A stretch of DNA of 64,000 nt from Trametopsis cervina. Lineage: Eukaryota > Basidiomycota > Agaricomycetes > Polyporales > Irpicaceae. Shown here piece by piece: positions 34,815 to 46,351 of the stretch. The stretch lies in assembly GCA_022385755.1 (NCBI GenBank), contig MU278352.1:434001-498000 (forward strand), written 5' to 3'. The position numbers and the translations under genes were made by a program. Positions within the stretch are counted from its first letter, which is position 1; every line of letters starts with the position of its first letter. Below the pieces are notes generated by a model. The model was not told the origin of the DNA. It saw nothing but the letters and a program-made list of their open reading frames with translations, and did no database searches.

Positions 34815-37800
34815 CTATGCAGTCCGGATTCCTCTTTCCTGAGGGCTCTCGCTCAGCCTCCCAATACTGTCCTCCTCGGACCCCGTACTCGATATGCTTG
34901 TGAAGCTCCAGCTGTCCGCGGTCGGCGTCATCGTGCCCGAGTCCTCGAGCGTCAGCGAGCCGCTGCCTGCGCTTTGGAAGTCGCCGAAGTCGCCGAAGCT
35001 GTCGAAGCTGCTGTCGGAGGCCTCTTCTGCGACGGACGAGCTGAATGTGAAGGGCTCTGTGCCGCTGGCGGCAGCGGAATCTGCGAAGGGTCCGAACGCG
35101 TCCTACGAGGAGTTAGATGTTTATCATGAAGGAGATGTCAGTGCAACTCACGTCATCGAAAGGGTCTGTATAGGGTGCGTCCCCTGACGGTGACCCAGGA
35201 TCAAAGGAGTCCTGAACACTCCATAAATATCAACTCGCCAGACGAAATATACCACACTCACATCGAAAACATTTGCAAGAGGTTGTCGGGACGCTTCGTG
35301 TTGCCGAGCAGTGATAGGTGGCGGCCGAAGATCAAAGGTCGAATGGGCCAGCCATCCACTGTCATCCTCGTCGTCGTCCGAAGCGTCGCCGTCGAACGAC
35401 ATATGCTCGCCGGACTGCATCTCCTGGGCAAGGTACCGTGCGAACTGCGGTATCATAGTTAACCACAACACCATTGAATGTGGGCAATTGATCATACCTG
35501 CGGTGCCTCCTGGAAATCGTCGTCGTCATCATCGTCGTCCATAGGCGCCACGCCGAAATCTGCGCTACCCTCTCTCGCAGTCTTGGGATTCCGCCTGAAC
35601 TCGCCTCTCGACCCCGCAGCCTCTTGACCATCCTGTCCACTACCTGACGCAGTCGCAGAGGCGGCAGTGCCGGACGTCTCTGCCTCGTCCACCTTCCACT
35701 GGGACGCGCCATTCCGCATGCCAGGCGCGATCACAGGCTTACCGCCGCCCAGCAAACTCGAGTCTTTCTTCTTCGTCTCCTTGTACCGACCGGTGACATA
35801 CTCGTCCCACTCTGGCTGGGGCGCGTATTGTGCTACGACGAGACGCAGGTCTGGCGGGAAGTGTTCCAGGCTGTTGATGACGTCTTCTGAAATCATCATC
35901 AGGTGACCCATGTATCCGAGACGAACACCTTTCGACTTTGCGCTGTATGAGGATTATATTAACCTCGATAGATCCTGAAAGAATTAAGATGAGATGACGT
36001 ACCTCTCTATATCATTGCGTTTCGACCCTTCAATAATACGATGCATAAGTCGCGCATCGCGGAAGAGCGACACCGTCAATTCCCGATTGAAACCCATGTC
36101 GATACGCCCAGTGAGGACTTGGTGGATCAGGTCATAGACCACACTGTGTAGGAAGTTATTCCACGGAAACTCAAAGAAAAGGTCCTGAAAATAGTTAGTA
36201 TGGAGGAACTAAAGCATGGATCTATACTGGCACATACCAATAATGTCGAGACAACGTTGTACTCTAGGAATCGCAGCTTCAGTCGTTCACCGAGGACTAT
36301 AGAGTTAGACTGCACCCCGGGCTCCACCACTGTAGATCTGCGGCTACTCCGACGGGAACTACTTCGCCGAGAATTGCTTGATCTTGGCCTAGTCAATGGA
36401 TCAGCAGAGTCTGCCTGCCTGCTCTGCACATGCGTCAAAGCGTTCGGATGGAGAGATGGCGAAGACATCGGGGAGGATGATAGTGTAGCGGAGGGGAACC
36501 GTTCTAGAGGGTTTTCAGGAAGACTCGAGGTACTGGCAGACAACGAGTTCGAGTCGTCGTATATTGAAATGTCTTCCATGGCATCTTCATCAGAGCTATC
36601 GCCGCTCATATCGTCATCAGAGTCTAATGAAGATGAGTCGTGAGCAGCTGAGACCGGGAATTCATGCGCAGGTTCCATGTCCTCATTCTCATCGTCGTCG
36701 ATGTTGTCCTCGTCTCGATCATTCCCTGCGCCGATGGCAATGACCTGGGCTAACTCTTCGAGCGCTGACAGGCCTCCTTGAAGACGCCCTTCCGAGTCGT
36801 ACAGATGGTCGAACTCAGACGGTCGGTTGAGAAGTGACATGTTCGAACAGTGTAGGAGCTCCGCATAAAGCTCGCATATGCGGTACCTTTCGAACGTGAG
36901 AGGTTGCAGCGCGCCAACTGTGGTAAGTACGGGCCCCTTCTGCAAATAGGTTGGTTCGTGCAGTCAGACATGCTACGGAAGAAGCACTTACGTTCGATCT
37001 GGGTTCACGCAAATATCTCTGGAGGTCGTCTAGCTTGTCGCACATCAGAGCCAGAACCGGACCAAGGTGCACGACGCCCATTCGGTTGACCATTTCCATC
37101 ATAGCATGCTCGAGTGCATTTCGACCATCCTGGGTATGCATTTGCAGAGACTGTTGCACTTGGATAAGCCTATTACGCAGGGTATGGAAAAGGTAGGGCT
37201 CGAAGTAGTCCGAGTTATTTTGCCGTATTAGTTCGATTATGATGCATATTGACTGGACGACGGAGGATGTTGTTGACTCCCTACTCGGTAGAACAGCCGC
37301 TTCGCTGTATTCACCGTCACTCTCGTCGTCGATACTCCGTGCCTTTTCTGGTTGTGTGGAATCTATAGATGATTTAAAGTCAGTTGTAATGTACCCCACC
37401 AGCTTTGTTACGCTCTCCCTGCTTGCGAGCTCCCGAGCGAATTTATTTGACGCGGGCCCGTTGGTGAGACCATCAGCACCCAGACCGGCGCCAGGTGAGG
37501 GTGCGGCCATCGCAATGATGCCTTTGATAAGCTCTGCCACGACTGTATGTATGTCTGTGCTTTGCACCGGGGAAAGAAGGTCGAGGAGGCGAGACATAAG
37601 GTTCTCGTGTGACAGCCACTGTTTCCTTGCTCGTGAGAGATATTCTAAGCACGAGAGTGAGATACATACGTCAAGAACGCCAGAGCAAGTGGGCAATTCA
37701 TCGAGCTGGATTATCCGGAATAATAGCTCTGTGAGCGGAGGGATTTCGATGTGCCTTAGCAGCCGTTCGACAACGTTCGGTTGAGCTTGAATGAAAGCAA

Positions 37801-38408
37801 GCATCTGGCGGAACAGCGGTTTTCATATTCCGCTCGTCACTACAAAGGTGAACAGGTAACGCATTCACCTCTGTTGGCTTCTTGCTAAGGAAGACAGAGT
37901 TGATCTTGCCGAATTGCGAGGCCATGACCATTTGCATCTTCATGTCCTCTGGTGAATAGTCAAGGACAGTCTCCCAGAATGTTGCCAAGAGGTTGTTTGA
38001 CGGTGAGATACATGTCTCGACGATAGACCATATCTCGCTGCAGAGTACCTCGGTAGCGATGTACGAATATCTAGCCCGCAAGCTCTTGATTAGAACAAGT
38101 GAGTATTAACACAGAGCATATGCACGCACTTGTATCGTCCTCCTTCTCCCTCCATCTGACCCGTGACGTACCCTAGCAGCCTCTGTAGCACGTCGACACG
38201 CTGGAAGTAGTCGATGAGTCGGGTGTTTTGAGCTTTACATTCCTGCAAAAGTTCGTCTTCATCTAAGATCGCTTCAAGAGAGACATCTTCCTTGTCCAGT
38301 AGGCTATCAATTGTGGATGCATTATGGAACCCGAATCTGTTCGCGTAGGCGTTGAATGCTTTATAATCAGGTTCCCTCTGAGGTAACGGAGAAATACCTC
38401 CAGAACAT
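34815..38408 (-). CDS. SAPS-domain regulatory subunit of Sit4/PP6 phosphatase
   Basis: Eleven exons, complement(38398..38408, 38130..38336, 37869..38070, 37670..37804, 36992..37618, 36238..36939, 36003..36184, 35498..35942, 35262..35444, 35152..35211, 34815..35102); 1013 aa, all phases consistent. It opens MFWRFGFHNASTIDSLLDKE, the hallmark start of SIT4-associating (SAPS) proteins, and runs through helical repeats such as FWETVLDYSPEDMKMQMVMA and ELLFRIIQLDELPTCSGVLD. A late conserved block is DLFFEFPWNNFLHSVVYDLI. A long acidic, Ser-rich loop interrupts the domain near residues 440-560. The C-terminus is acidic with DPFDDAFGPFADS and several GDFGDF motifs. Such proteins direct Sit4/PP6 in cell-cycle and nutrient (TOR) signalling. 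The first coding exon has just 11 nt. Confidence 0.96.
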
Positions 38409-38916
38409 GAGAGCGTGGGCTTGAGACTGTAATATACGGAAGTCAACACTGTTGGTTGTTTTATGGGATATCAGAGGGTTGAAAATGAAGACGAGCTATG
38501 TCTGGCGAACACGGCCAACGACGATCCTGGAAGTGGGACAGAGAAATGCGTCGCTCCCGCGTCCCGGTTGAATGGTCGCTTGTACTGCTGCTTCATATCG
38601 GTACATCGTCCCGCATGTGCGCAAGTCGACCATTCCGAAACACAATGAGATCTACACTTCACAAATATCACAGGAAATATTTATATAAGACTATCTAGTC
38701 CATATGTTTGCACTGTGCATACTCATTGATGGCCCTGTAGAGCTGCCCCAAAGTCCGGCTCAGTCGCCCTACTCTAAGTTATGGATCATAGATTCTACAA
38801 TCTTGGGTAGCTCACGCTTTCTAGCCAGTCAGGCCCTAACCGCTACAAGCCAGCCACAAAGCTCTTCTCTTCAATAGAATTACAGAAATATAACAGTAAC
38901 TTGTGACCATGGAATA
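38409..38916. other. region between SAPS and DUF6535 genes
   Basis: Promoter of the SAPS gene and 3' flank of the DUF6535 gene. The part near 38800-38910 resembles the 3' flank of the chimeric gene at 42750-42850. Confidence 0.5.
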
Positions 38917-41772
38917 TCAAGCGTATGAGTTACTAGTCGATGCACGACTACGGCCAAGTGGTGGCAACCAGCGCGCAGCCGATCGGAGTTGCTGTGCCGC
39001 AAAATACAGCATTCTCTGTGGCCTCCCGCTGACAGGACTGCGCTCCGCCGATTCCAGCGTGATAGTTGGGGAGGACAAAACCCTGGGTAGGAAGTTGACT
39101 TGTGTCGGGCGATGAGTAGATAGTTTCTGTAATTCCCTGCGTATTTCAGCATGGTCCAACTTCGTTGCCGTCATGATATCAAGACACCACTTGGCGAGCA
39201 ACCCGACCTCATCAGCTCGATGTGCGGTATTTGCACATCCAGCGAAGAGACCAGAGAAGGCTTTGGAGACGGCACTCCATTCTTGGCGACCAACTACATC
39301 TTCGGTAGACTCGACGCCGGCCAAGCAGATTCCGAAGAAGCACAGTTTGAGATACCCGATTATGTCTCGCCGGGGATGTGAAGATTGGTCAAGTATGAAA
39401 TCTACATAACTGCGGATGATCGCCGCCAGCTCTGTGAATTTATTCAGCATTTTAGAATTCACAAAGCGCGAGGAGAGCACATACCTCCTTTGTTGAACTT
39501 GGCGGCGCACAAGCCGTCGTAGAGCTTGTAAGGGTCAAATACAAACTCTTGCTGCATGCATGTGGCGAGTACTGCTTCCTTTGGCACTCTTGGGAGAGCA
39601 GAGAGCGCCTCGACTAGGAAAGCTGATACCTGACGACGCGTGTAACTTGCAAGGGATGGTTCTGTGATCAATGTACTGGACCATAGAACGAAGGCTATGG
39701 CTTGGTCCATACTTTCGGGAAAGTGATTTGCGTCTTGCGTGAGCGACTTGAACTCTTCCTTGAGCCAGCTGGATAGGACCCCTGCTGCGTGATAGATGTC
39801 GTGTTGAGCTAACGACCCAAACAAGGCAGAGAACTTGTAAGGAAGAAAGGCGGGGGTTGGCGTATCAATGGGACGCGAAGCGATGCCGATGGGAGGGATT
39901 TGAGCGAGAGAATACGCGTGTATAGCGTTAAGATACAGCTTATACGTGTCGCTAAAACTCAAAGCCAAGCAATCTTGACCCGAGAGGTATTCCACGGTCA
40001 ATAGCAGCTCCTCTAGGCATGATCGATTGTTCGCTTGAGTTCGCCACCTCCCACGGTAACGAGTGGCCCATTGCGCGACGAAAGCAGAAAAGATGTCTGT
40101 GCTAATTTCGCGGAGTTGTGCCTTTAAGTGTTGTGTGAGCTCGCGGTTGAGTGGATGTAGGTTTGGTAGAGTGAGAAATGCTAGTAAACCGTGGCGGTCT
40201 TTGGAATCGGAGGATGATACAGGTTTAGCCTTGCTGTCGAGGCCATGTTGGACAATGATGTCCTGGATAACCTTTTTACAGCGGTCGCTCAAAGATAGCA
40301 GATCCGCATTGACAGGCCAGAACACCGGTGAGTTGTCCGCGCGAAATATTTGACACCGGTGAGTCAAGATGTGTTTAAGAAAGTTGACGACTTCACCGAG
40401 CGTAGGCTTATGAAACTGGTCAATGCAGGCAAAGATCGTGGTTTCAAGCAATTCGTCGTTGGCTTGGAGCTCGTCGACATCAATAAGGATCTCCAGATCG
40501 CGAGTGGTGTCCCGGGATATCCTGCTTTCATCGTGCCATATGTGTGCTTTTGAGCCGACTATTGTGCACAACATCCGATGTGTGGCCCGGAGGATGCGTA
40601 CCAGAAAAGCAGTTTTATACGGGCATTTGGGGAAAAATGCAGGAAGAGCTGTCGCCACAAGGAAACAGAATGCCCATGCTAAGACGATCGTCGTGGTGGT
40701 GCGCCCAACCGCACTGTGCACAGACGCTGTGAACAAGCAAAGCCCAGCGAAGAAAAGTCCTAATGCGAGTTGTAGAAGGAAGGGGAGTGCAGCCGCGATC
40801 TCGAACACCTTCCACGTCGACAACGAGGGTTCACGGTATTGCCGGACACGCAACCTGGCCTGCGCGGAAGGGTTGTTGACAGCCAGGTATTCACGCAGCC
40901 ATTGTTTCACCAGCATCCCGAATGATGCAGCTATCAGGCTGACCAGAAGACTAGCGAACCATAAAATGTTCACGATCACGAGTGAGCTGGTGACGTCTGC
41001 GAAAGGGGAAGATGATGCTGGAGGCAGTGCGTCGAGATTGGTGGTATTTGCTGATGGATTCTGCGCTATGATGATGTCGTTTTGCTGCGCGATATGCCTG
41101 AGTACCAGGAGTGTCTCGCTCCCTTGATTCGGTAAGAGAGCTTCGTATGAGTCGACCAGGAAAGCCGTGATGGCAGCGGAGAACAAGCCCGACTGTAAAA
41201 TGTTTATCAGAGTGAGTTGTGGCGAAGGGATATACATATCAATACTCACGAAGGTCATTAGTGTGTCGATATCTTCCTTGCAGTCATCGATTTTATCGCT
41301 ATCATACTTCTTGATATCCTCAGCCATGGCCGCCCATCCGGTAGGCTGACCAGCGAGAACGTATATGGTATTTGGCGAGTCCGCCTTCGCAGACCCCTGA
41401 GCATTGAGATTATCCGCGGGAGAACCATCAATTGTTGTCCCAGAGAAGTACGAATTCATGGTACTCTGTCCTCTCAGATGCTTCGGTCGCGAGCTCAACA
41501 GCGGCACAGGTGGCGATGAAGCACGGAGTCTGTCGAGATTCGCACCGTGTGAAGGATCTCGTAAAGCTGCGTCGCGGTCATTTTGGGGGCTAGATGCTCG
41601 GTTTATCGGCACATCAGGCTCAGCTCCTGATGTTGCGAAAGACTGCCGGGAACGCATGAGCCCGGCACTCAACGACCGCTTGTATGCGTACCTGTTGTGA
41701 ATACTGTTCGGCAGGAGCAGAAACGCCATCGCCAGTCTGGCCTCGAAGAACGAATTTCTCAGGGTCATCCAT
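38917..41772 (-). CDS. DUF6535-domain membrane protein
   Basis: Four exons, complement(41692..41772, 41250..41642, 39485..41192, 38917..39431), introns 49, 57 and 53 nt, 898 aa. The start is MDDPEKFVLRGQTGDG, in phase with exon 2. The second intron is divisible by three and open. The DUF6535 region is WAAMAEDIKKYDSDKIDDCK, then MTFSGLFSAAITAFLVDSY, followed by further hydrophobic helices at roughly residues 225-258, 283-310 and 322-342 (VIVNILWFASLLVSLIAASF, LQLALGLFFAGLCLFTASV, LAWAFCFLVATALPAFF). The remaining ~550 residues are helical and soluble-looking. DUF6535 proteins are expanded in mushroom-forming fungi and have no known function. Two relatives occur in this window: the 5' part of the chimeric gene and the decayed copy at 49.4-50.4 kb. 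Confidence 0.9.
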
Positions 41773-42850
41773 TGCAGTAGTACCTGAAAGAGCCGGTCAA
41801 TTATCTGGTAGAACATCACGAAACAGAGACTTCACTGTACTCCCACGGCTCCTGTCCAAAGAAGATGTGGTAACGGACTTGGCACTTGAGGATTTATGGA
41901 ATGAGGAGGAAATGGGCTGGAATGAGACCGAGCAGCTCGCCGCGGGCGTATATGAATGGGTGGTGTGCGTAGTACCGTGCGTGCACGTAAGGTACTCTGC
42001 CACACATGTATGGCCTGTCCTCTTCATGAAGAGATATATGAAGACCCTTGGATGGCAAGGCGTCGGGCAGGTTGCCATACGAATTCTAATTCCCGCAACT
42101 TCGTCTTCTGAGTCGACGTCCCGATAGCTGGGATAGGTGTTGTTTGACACATACCTGCTGGGTGCCACGCACCTTTTCAGAATTCCCTTCAACAGGTGCA
42201 AAGCTTGCATATATACTGCGATCATACACATTCCTCAGAGCACCGGCTGGCCCAGTCTACCTAGGTAAGTCGCTTTCTGTGTCAATGCTTCGCAGAGATG
42301 ACTTACGTGAGTGACCTCGTAGGCTGATCCAATGTCATTGGGCATCCTGAAACTTGCTCCGCAGACTTCCCAGCGCAAGTTATATAACCCTATAGTTGAA
42401 ACCAGAACCTGCCTGAAGCGTAGTAGCCGTAAGGCCCGGTTTGCAATATGCCCCTGGTGGGATGTGCAATATAGACGAGGGTGCGCCCGCCTTAACACAC
42501 GAAGTACGTCCTGGGTGGTAGCATCTGGTTCGAAAAGTACACGATATGTGAGGCGAAGAATGCAAAATGATTGAGGGGAAGCGGAAAGGCAGGAGGATGG
42601 CAAGCTTCGTTTCTGGCGCTCATGCGACGGCTCAGGGACTGCGCGAAATGCAGTTGCGAACCGGCTCCGGGACTTTGGCTCAGTGTACTCCGAGGCGAGG
42701 AACTAGGGTTTACAGTACCTACGACTCATACGTCTTGTAATCTCAGGTCGGTCACGCCTTTTGGCCAGTCGGGTCCAAAGTGCTATTAACATGCAATCCA
42801 CGAAGCTCTTCAAATTACAGAACTATGACCATGGGTATAATTGAGATATG
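41773..42850. other. DUF6535 promoter and 3' flank of chimeric gene
   Basis: The part 41773-42020 aligns by eye with 43798-43990 upstream of the chimeric gene (for example shared TATATGAA and GCCACACATGTAT). A minus frame at 42235-42603 has no motif. Confidence 0.5.
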
Positions 42851-43797
42851 TCACTGGCCCAAAGGAGGTAGTACAGGGATATGTGATGCGGACGATGAAC
42901 GCTCCGTATCAACGACGTTCAACTCGCGAGCCTGAGCAAAGAAAAGCTTCGCATCCCGGTCAGATATATTCTGAATATAGTATGTGTTCCCTGCAGGGGA
43001 AAGGCACTGAGCATGCATACCGAACATCAAACATCGTTCGCACCTCTAGGGACAAGGAACATGCCGCCTGTGGACAGAACAAACCTTGTGCGATGCACCT
43101 TGTACGCCACCGCACCTTCGATGACATAGAACATCTACCAAATGGAGAAGTGCAATGAGTTTTTGGTAGCCCTATTCTAGACAGTTGACATACAAATGTG
43201 TTATCCTTCGAGCCTTTGGTAGGCTTCGATCCACCGGGAGGGATGATCAGCTGCCCCGCGGCCATGAAGTTACCGTCTCCAAATATCTTCACGAATGAAA
43301 ATTGACCACTGGCGTCCAATTTGGGATGCACCATCCTCGCAGTAAAAGCAATACCTGCATGAATGGTCCAGAATAGAGACAATATTAAGGGTAGAAGGAA
43401 GATGCGATACTTACGCTTGGTCACTTCATTGTTAGTCGGATACTCTAAGACAGTTCCCATTTCATTTGTTTCATCATCCCAGCCTTGTTCAGGGTTGTAT
43501 GCCCTCATTCTTCTTGCAGGGATGATTCGGGACTGTCGGTTCGACAAAATTGCAGGTGGCGATAGATTCTGGAGGTTATCGGGGCTTGTGTCGTGGTCAA
43601 TCCGGGGGCTAAGTTCCTGATCTACAGACATATAGGAAGGCTCGGTGCCTGATGTTGCAGAAGACTCCTGTGAATGCATGAGCTTGATACTTGGCTACGT
43701 CTGCTTGTATACGTACCGGCTGTGGATGTTGTTCGACAGGAGTACATATGACATTGTCGGTCTGTCCTACAGGGATGTACTGCCCGGAATCATCCAT
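42851..43797 (-). CDS. chimeric DUF6535-leader / CENP-C cupin protein
   Basis: Five exons, complement(43717..43797, 43415..43667, 43194..43354, 43044..43134, 42851..42990), 241 aa, all phases consistent. Exon 1 (MDDSGQYIPVGQTDN) and the first third of exon 2 (SSATSGTEPSYMS, then SPPAILSNR) match the DUF6535 gene (MDDPEKFVLRGQTGD, SFATSGAEPD, SPPVPLLSSR), including the first intron. From MRAYNPEQGWDDETNEMG on, it matches the C-terminus of CENP-C. One 54-residue exon is identical at 45 positions by hand count, and three introns sit at the same positions and phases. It therefore has the Mif2/CENP-C cupin dimerisation fold (FGDGNFMAAGQLIIPPGG, FYVIEGAVAYKVHR, GGMFLVPRG, YYIQNISDRDAKLFFAQAR) but no CENP-C motif. 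The frame is intact. It may dimerise with full-length CENP-C; whether it is expressed is unknown. Confidence 0.8.
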
Positions 43798-44546
43798 TAT
43801 TGCAGAAACTGAAGGGGCAATCCTGTGGCCTTATCCAAAAAGATGTCGTAACGAGTCGAGCACGTTAGGATTTGGGGATCGAAGGGGAGATGCGCAGGAA
43901 GGAGACCGAGAAGAAGCTCACCGCAGGCTTATATGAATCTGTACATGCGTACAGGGTGCGTTTCTGCCACACATGTATCACTCCGTTCCCAACCCATGTA
44001 GACCCCTATTCTCACGATGCAAGTACCTGCATATAACGCGAGTTGACAGTATATGCATGTGGCACTATGTAATACATACGTATAGCCCATGTAATCAATC
44101 CGGTGCGGTCTATCCACGAGGGCGGTAGGTCCAGGTCATAGTGTTCCCTTGATACATCAAGCTCAGCTAGTCGCCAGCTAGGTCGAGATAGATCTACTGG
44201 GGTGGGAACGCGGTGTAGCGTGCATCCTTGAGGGCAAGACATACGGGACTCTTTAGAATGCAGGATGTCGACGGACGAGTTTAGTTCCTATATTTGGTCT
44301 ATCGAGGTGATGTTCACAGAGAAACTTGCACAAGCTACTCACCTGGTCGGCCCGTGCTCTGGGGATGCATATTACCACAGTACATGTGCAGGCCATGCTT
44401 GTCGGACGTACTTCTGAGAGAGTGCATGTGATCCAGCAGGCTATATAGCTGTTTTCCAGCTGCGAGTCAATGCTTCAACACTTACACTAGTTTTCACGCA
44501 AACCAGCGATGGCATGTGGCGACGGTAACTGTGAGGTATGGGACAA
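43798..44546. other. upstream region of chimeric gene
   Basis: Left part is related to the DUF6535 promoter. A minus frame near 44060-44242 (SRPSWRLAELDVSREHYDLD) looks mildly protein-like but has no partner exon or family. Confidence 0.4.
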
Positions 44547-46147
44547 TTAATTCGCACTCATGATTGTACCGCTACCAAGGCACCATTCGCCATCGTAGAC
44601 AGCGGCCACTTGTCCTGGTGTAATGGCCTTCTGTTCTACATCGAGTGTTATTGCTAACTGGCCTTCTGCAGGCCCCCTAAGTTAAATGAATGAGTTGACG
44701 AAAGGGGCAGCTCGTAATATGAGCTCACTTTCGCACGATACATCCAACATCTTGCATGCGATGCCGGAACTGCACTCTAGCTCTGAAACCTTCCGCCCCA
44801 TCAATCAGCGCAGGAGGTGAGTCAGCCCATATCCAACGGAAGTCTTTGACGAGCATCTTAGATTGATAGAGTATGGGATTATCTCTGTGAGAAATTGAGT
44901 GATAGACGGAACGAGATTTGTGTCTGGCAACTTACGATCCTTCAACCACAAAGACCTTGTTTGTGGGTGGATCTTTATGTGAAACAAACATTCTCTCAGT
45001 ACCGCCCGGGATACGCGCGTTTTGGCCTATCGTATATGCCCATAGTCCCTGGTGTGTCCCAAGAACTTTCCCTGTAATAGCATGCACCACGTCTCCGCGT
45101 TTAGGAGGGATGTATTGCGCTATGCCAGCAAGCTAAGTCACTCAAATCTGGCGTGATAGATGGAGTACGCACAAATGAAATCAGCGAACCGCCGTTTCTG
45201 ACCCACGAAACATATTCCCATGCTTTCCCCTCTTTCTGCGGTGGCCAAACCCCACTCCCTTGCCTTCTTCCTGATATCCGGCTTGGTGTAGGATTCCAGA
45301 GGAAACAGCGTCCTCGCCAGGCTCAACTCCGGAATCCGCGAAAGATAATACGACTGGTCTTTCTTCTGATCAACTGGACGTAAAAGCTTGGGTCGATGAG
45401 AATCCTTATCTGTAGACCAAGACTTGCGAGCATAATGACCTATTCAATGAGAATTAACGGCCCCCACGTTCACCACTCAAAGGCACGGGAAACGTACCTG
45501 TTGCGAGCCAAGTGTCATTGGGTGACAGATGGTCTATCAGTGCTCCAAATTTAACTTCTCTACGCACGCTCGTGAGTGAAGCTAAGGTTGAGTGGTACCG
45601 AGACGAGCGCACTGGTTACACCATATGTCTGGGTTTGGCGTAGCACCTGCTTCCCATGCCACCAAAGAAGGCTCAAACACCCTCGTCCAATACTCGCGTG
45701 ACAGGTCAACCTTAGAACTGTATGAGAGGTATTTGTCTGTGTGATAGGACACAGACTCACTAGTCGCACAGGAATATCGAGCGCTTTACACACCCGCTGT
45801 ACATCTGCCCAGTCTTTCTTCCACTCACAACCGTCATCCGTGCCAGACTCATCGCGAGTGTCCCAGTTGCGCATGTATATAGCAGAGAGGTCGTAGTCCT
45901 ACAGCAAGTATAAGGGAGTGGACGCCGCAATTACTGGTCATATACCTGTTCCGACATGAGCTTAGCCACGACAGACGAATCGACGCCTCCCGACATGGCT
46001 ACGACCACTGTTTACAATTTTCAGTGTATGGGTGTGATACGAATGTAGACCTGCTATACCGCGATCGCCTTTCGTAGGAGTCAACTTATGCGCATGAGTA
46101 AGATAGTGCGAGAAGGTTCGTTTAATAAGAGAAGGCCATTGTTGCAT
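44547..46147 (-). CDS. TRMU: mitochondrial tRNA 2-thiouridylase (MnmA/TRMU)
   Basis: Nine exons, complement(46060..46147, 45946..46007, 45761..45898, 45613..45710, 45498..45559, 45173..45439, 44936..45119, 44729..44884, 44547..44676); 394 aa with consistent phases. An Arg/His-containing presequence (MQQWPSLIKRTFSHYLTHAH) precedes the ATP PP-loop VVVAMSGGVDSSVVAKL. The first catalytic Cys lies in NPDIWCNQEVKFGALIDH, the second in ESMGICFVGQKRRFADF. The tail continues ISQYIPPKRGDVV, GLWAYTIGQNARIPGG and a C-terminal beta-barrel ending near GEWCLGSGTI. The enzyme adds sulfur to the wobble uridine of mitochondrial Lys, Glu and Gln tRNAs. It is divergent from CENP-C across about 200 bp. An in-frame ATG at 46231 would lengthen the leader. 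Complete. Confidence 0.94.
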
Positions 46148-46351
46148 TAATGTCGGCCCCGTCCTCTCGAGAACAGTGCAAAAATGTGGCAAGCAATGAA
46201 GCTTAGAGGTGTCGGGTTCATACCACAGCACGTGACCTCACGTGCCGGCGCGTCATGTTGAAGGCGTCTGCGCGATGAAATCGACATCTCGTACACACGG
46301 CCACCGCGAGTAGGCAAAGCAAAGTCCCTCAATCTTGGGTGAATAACAACA

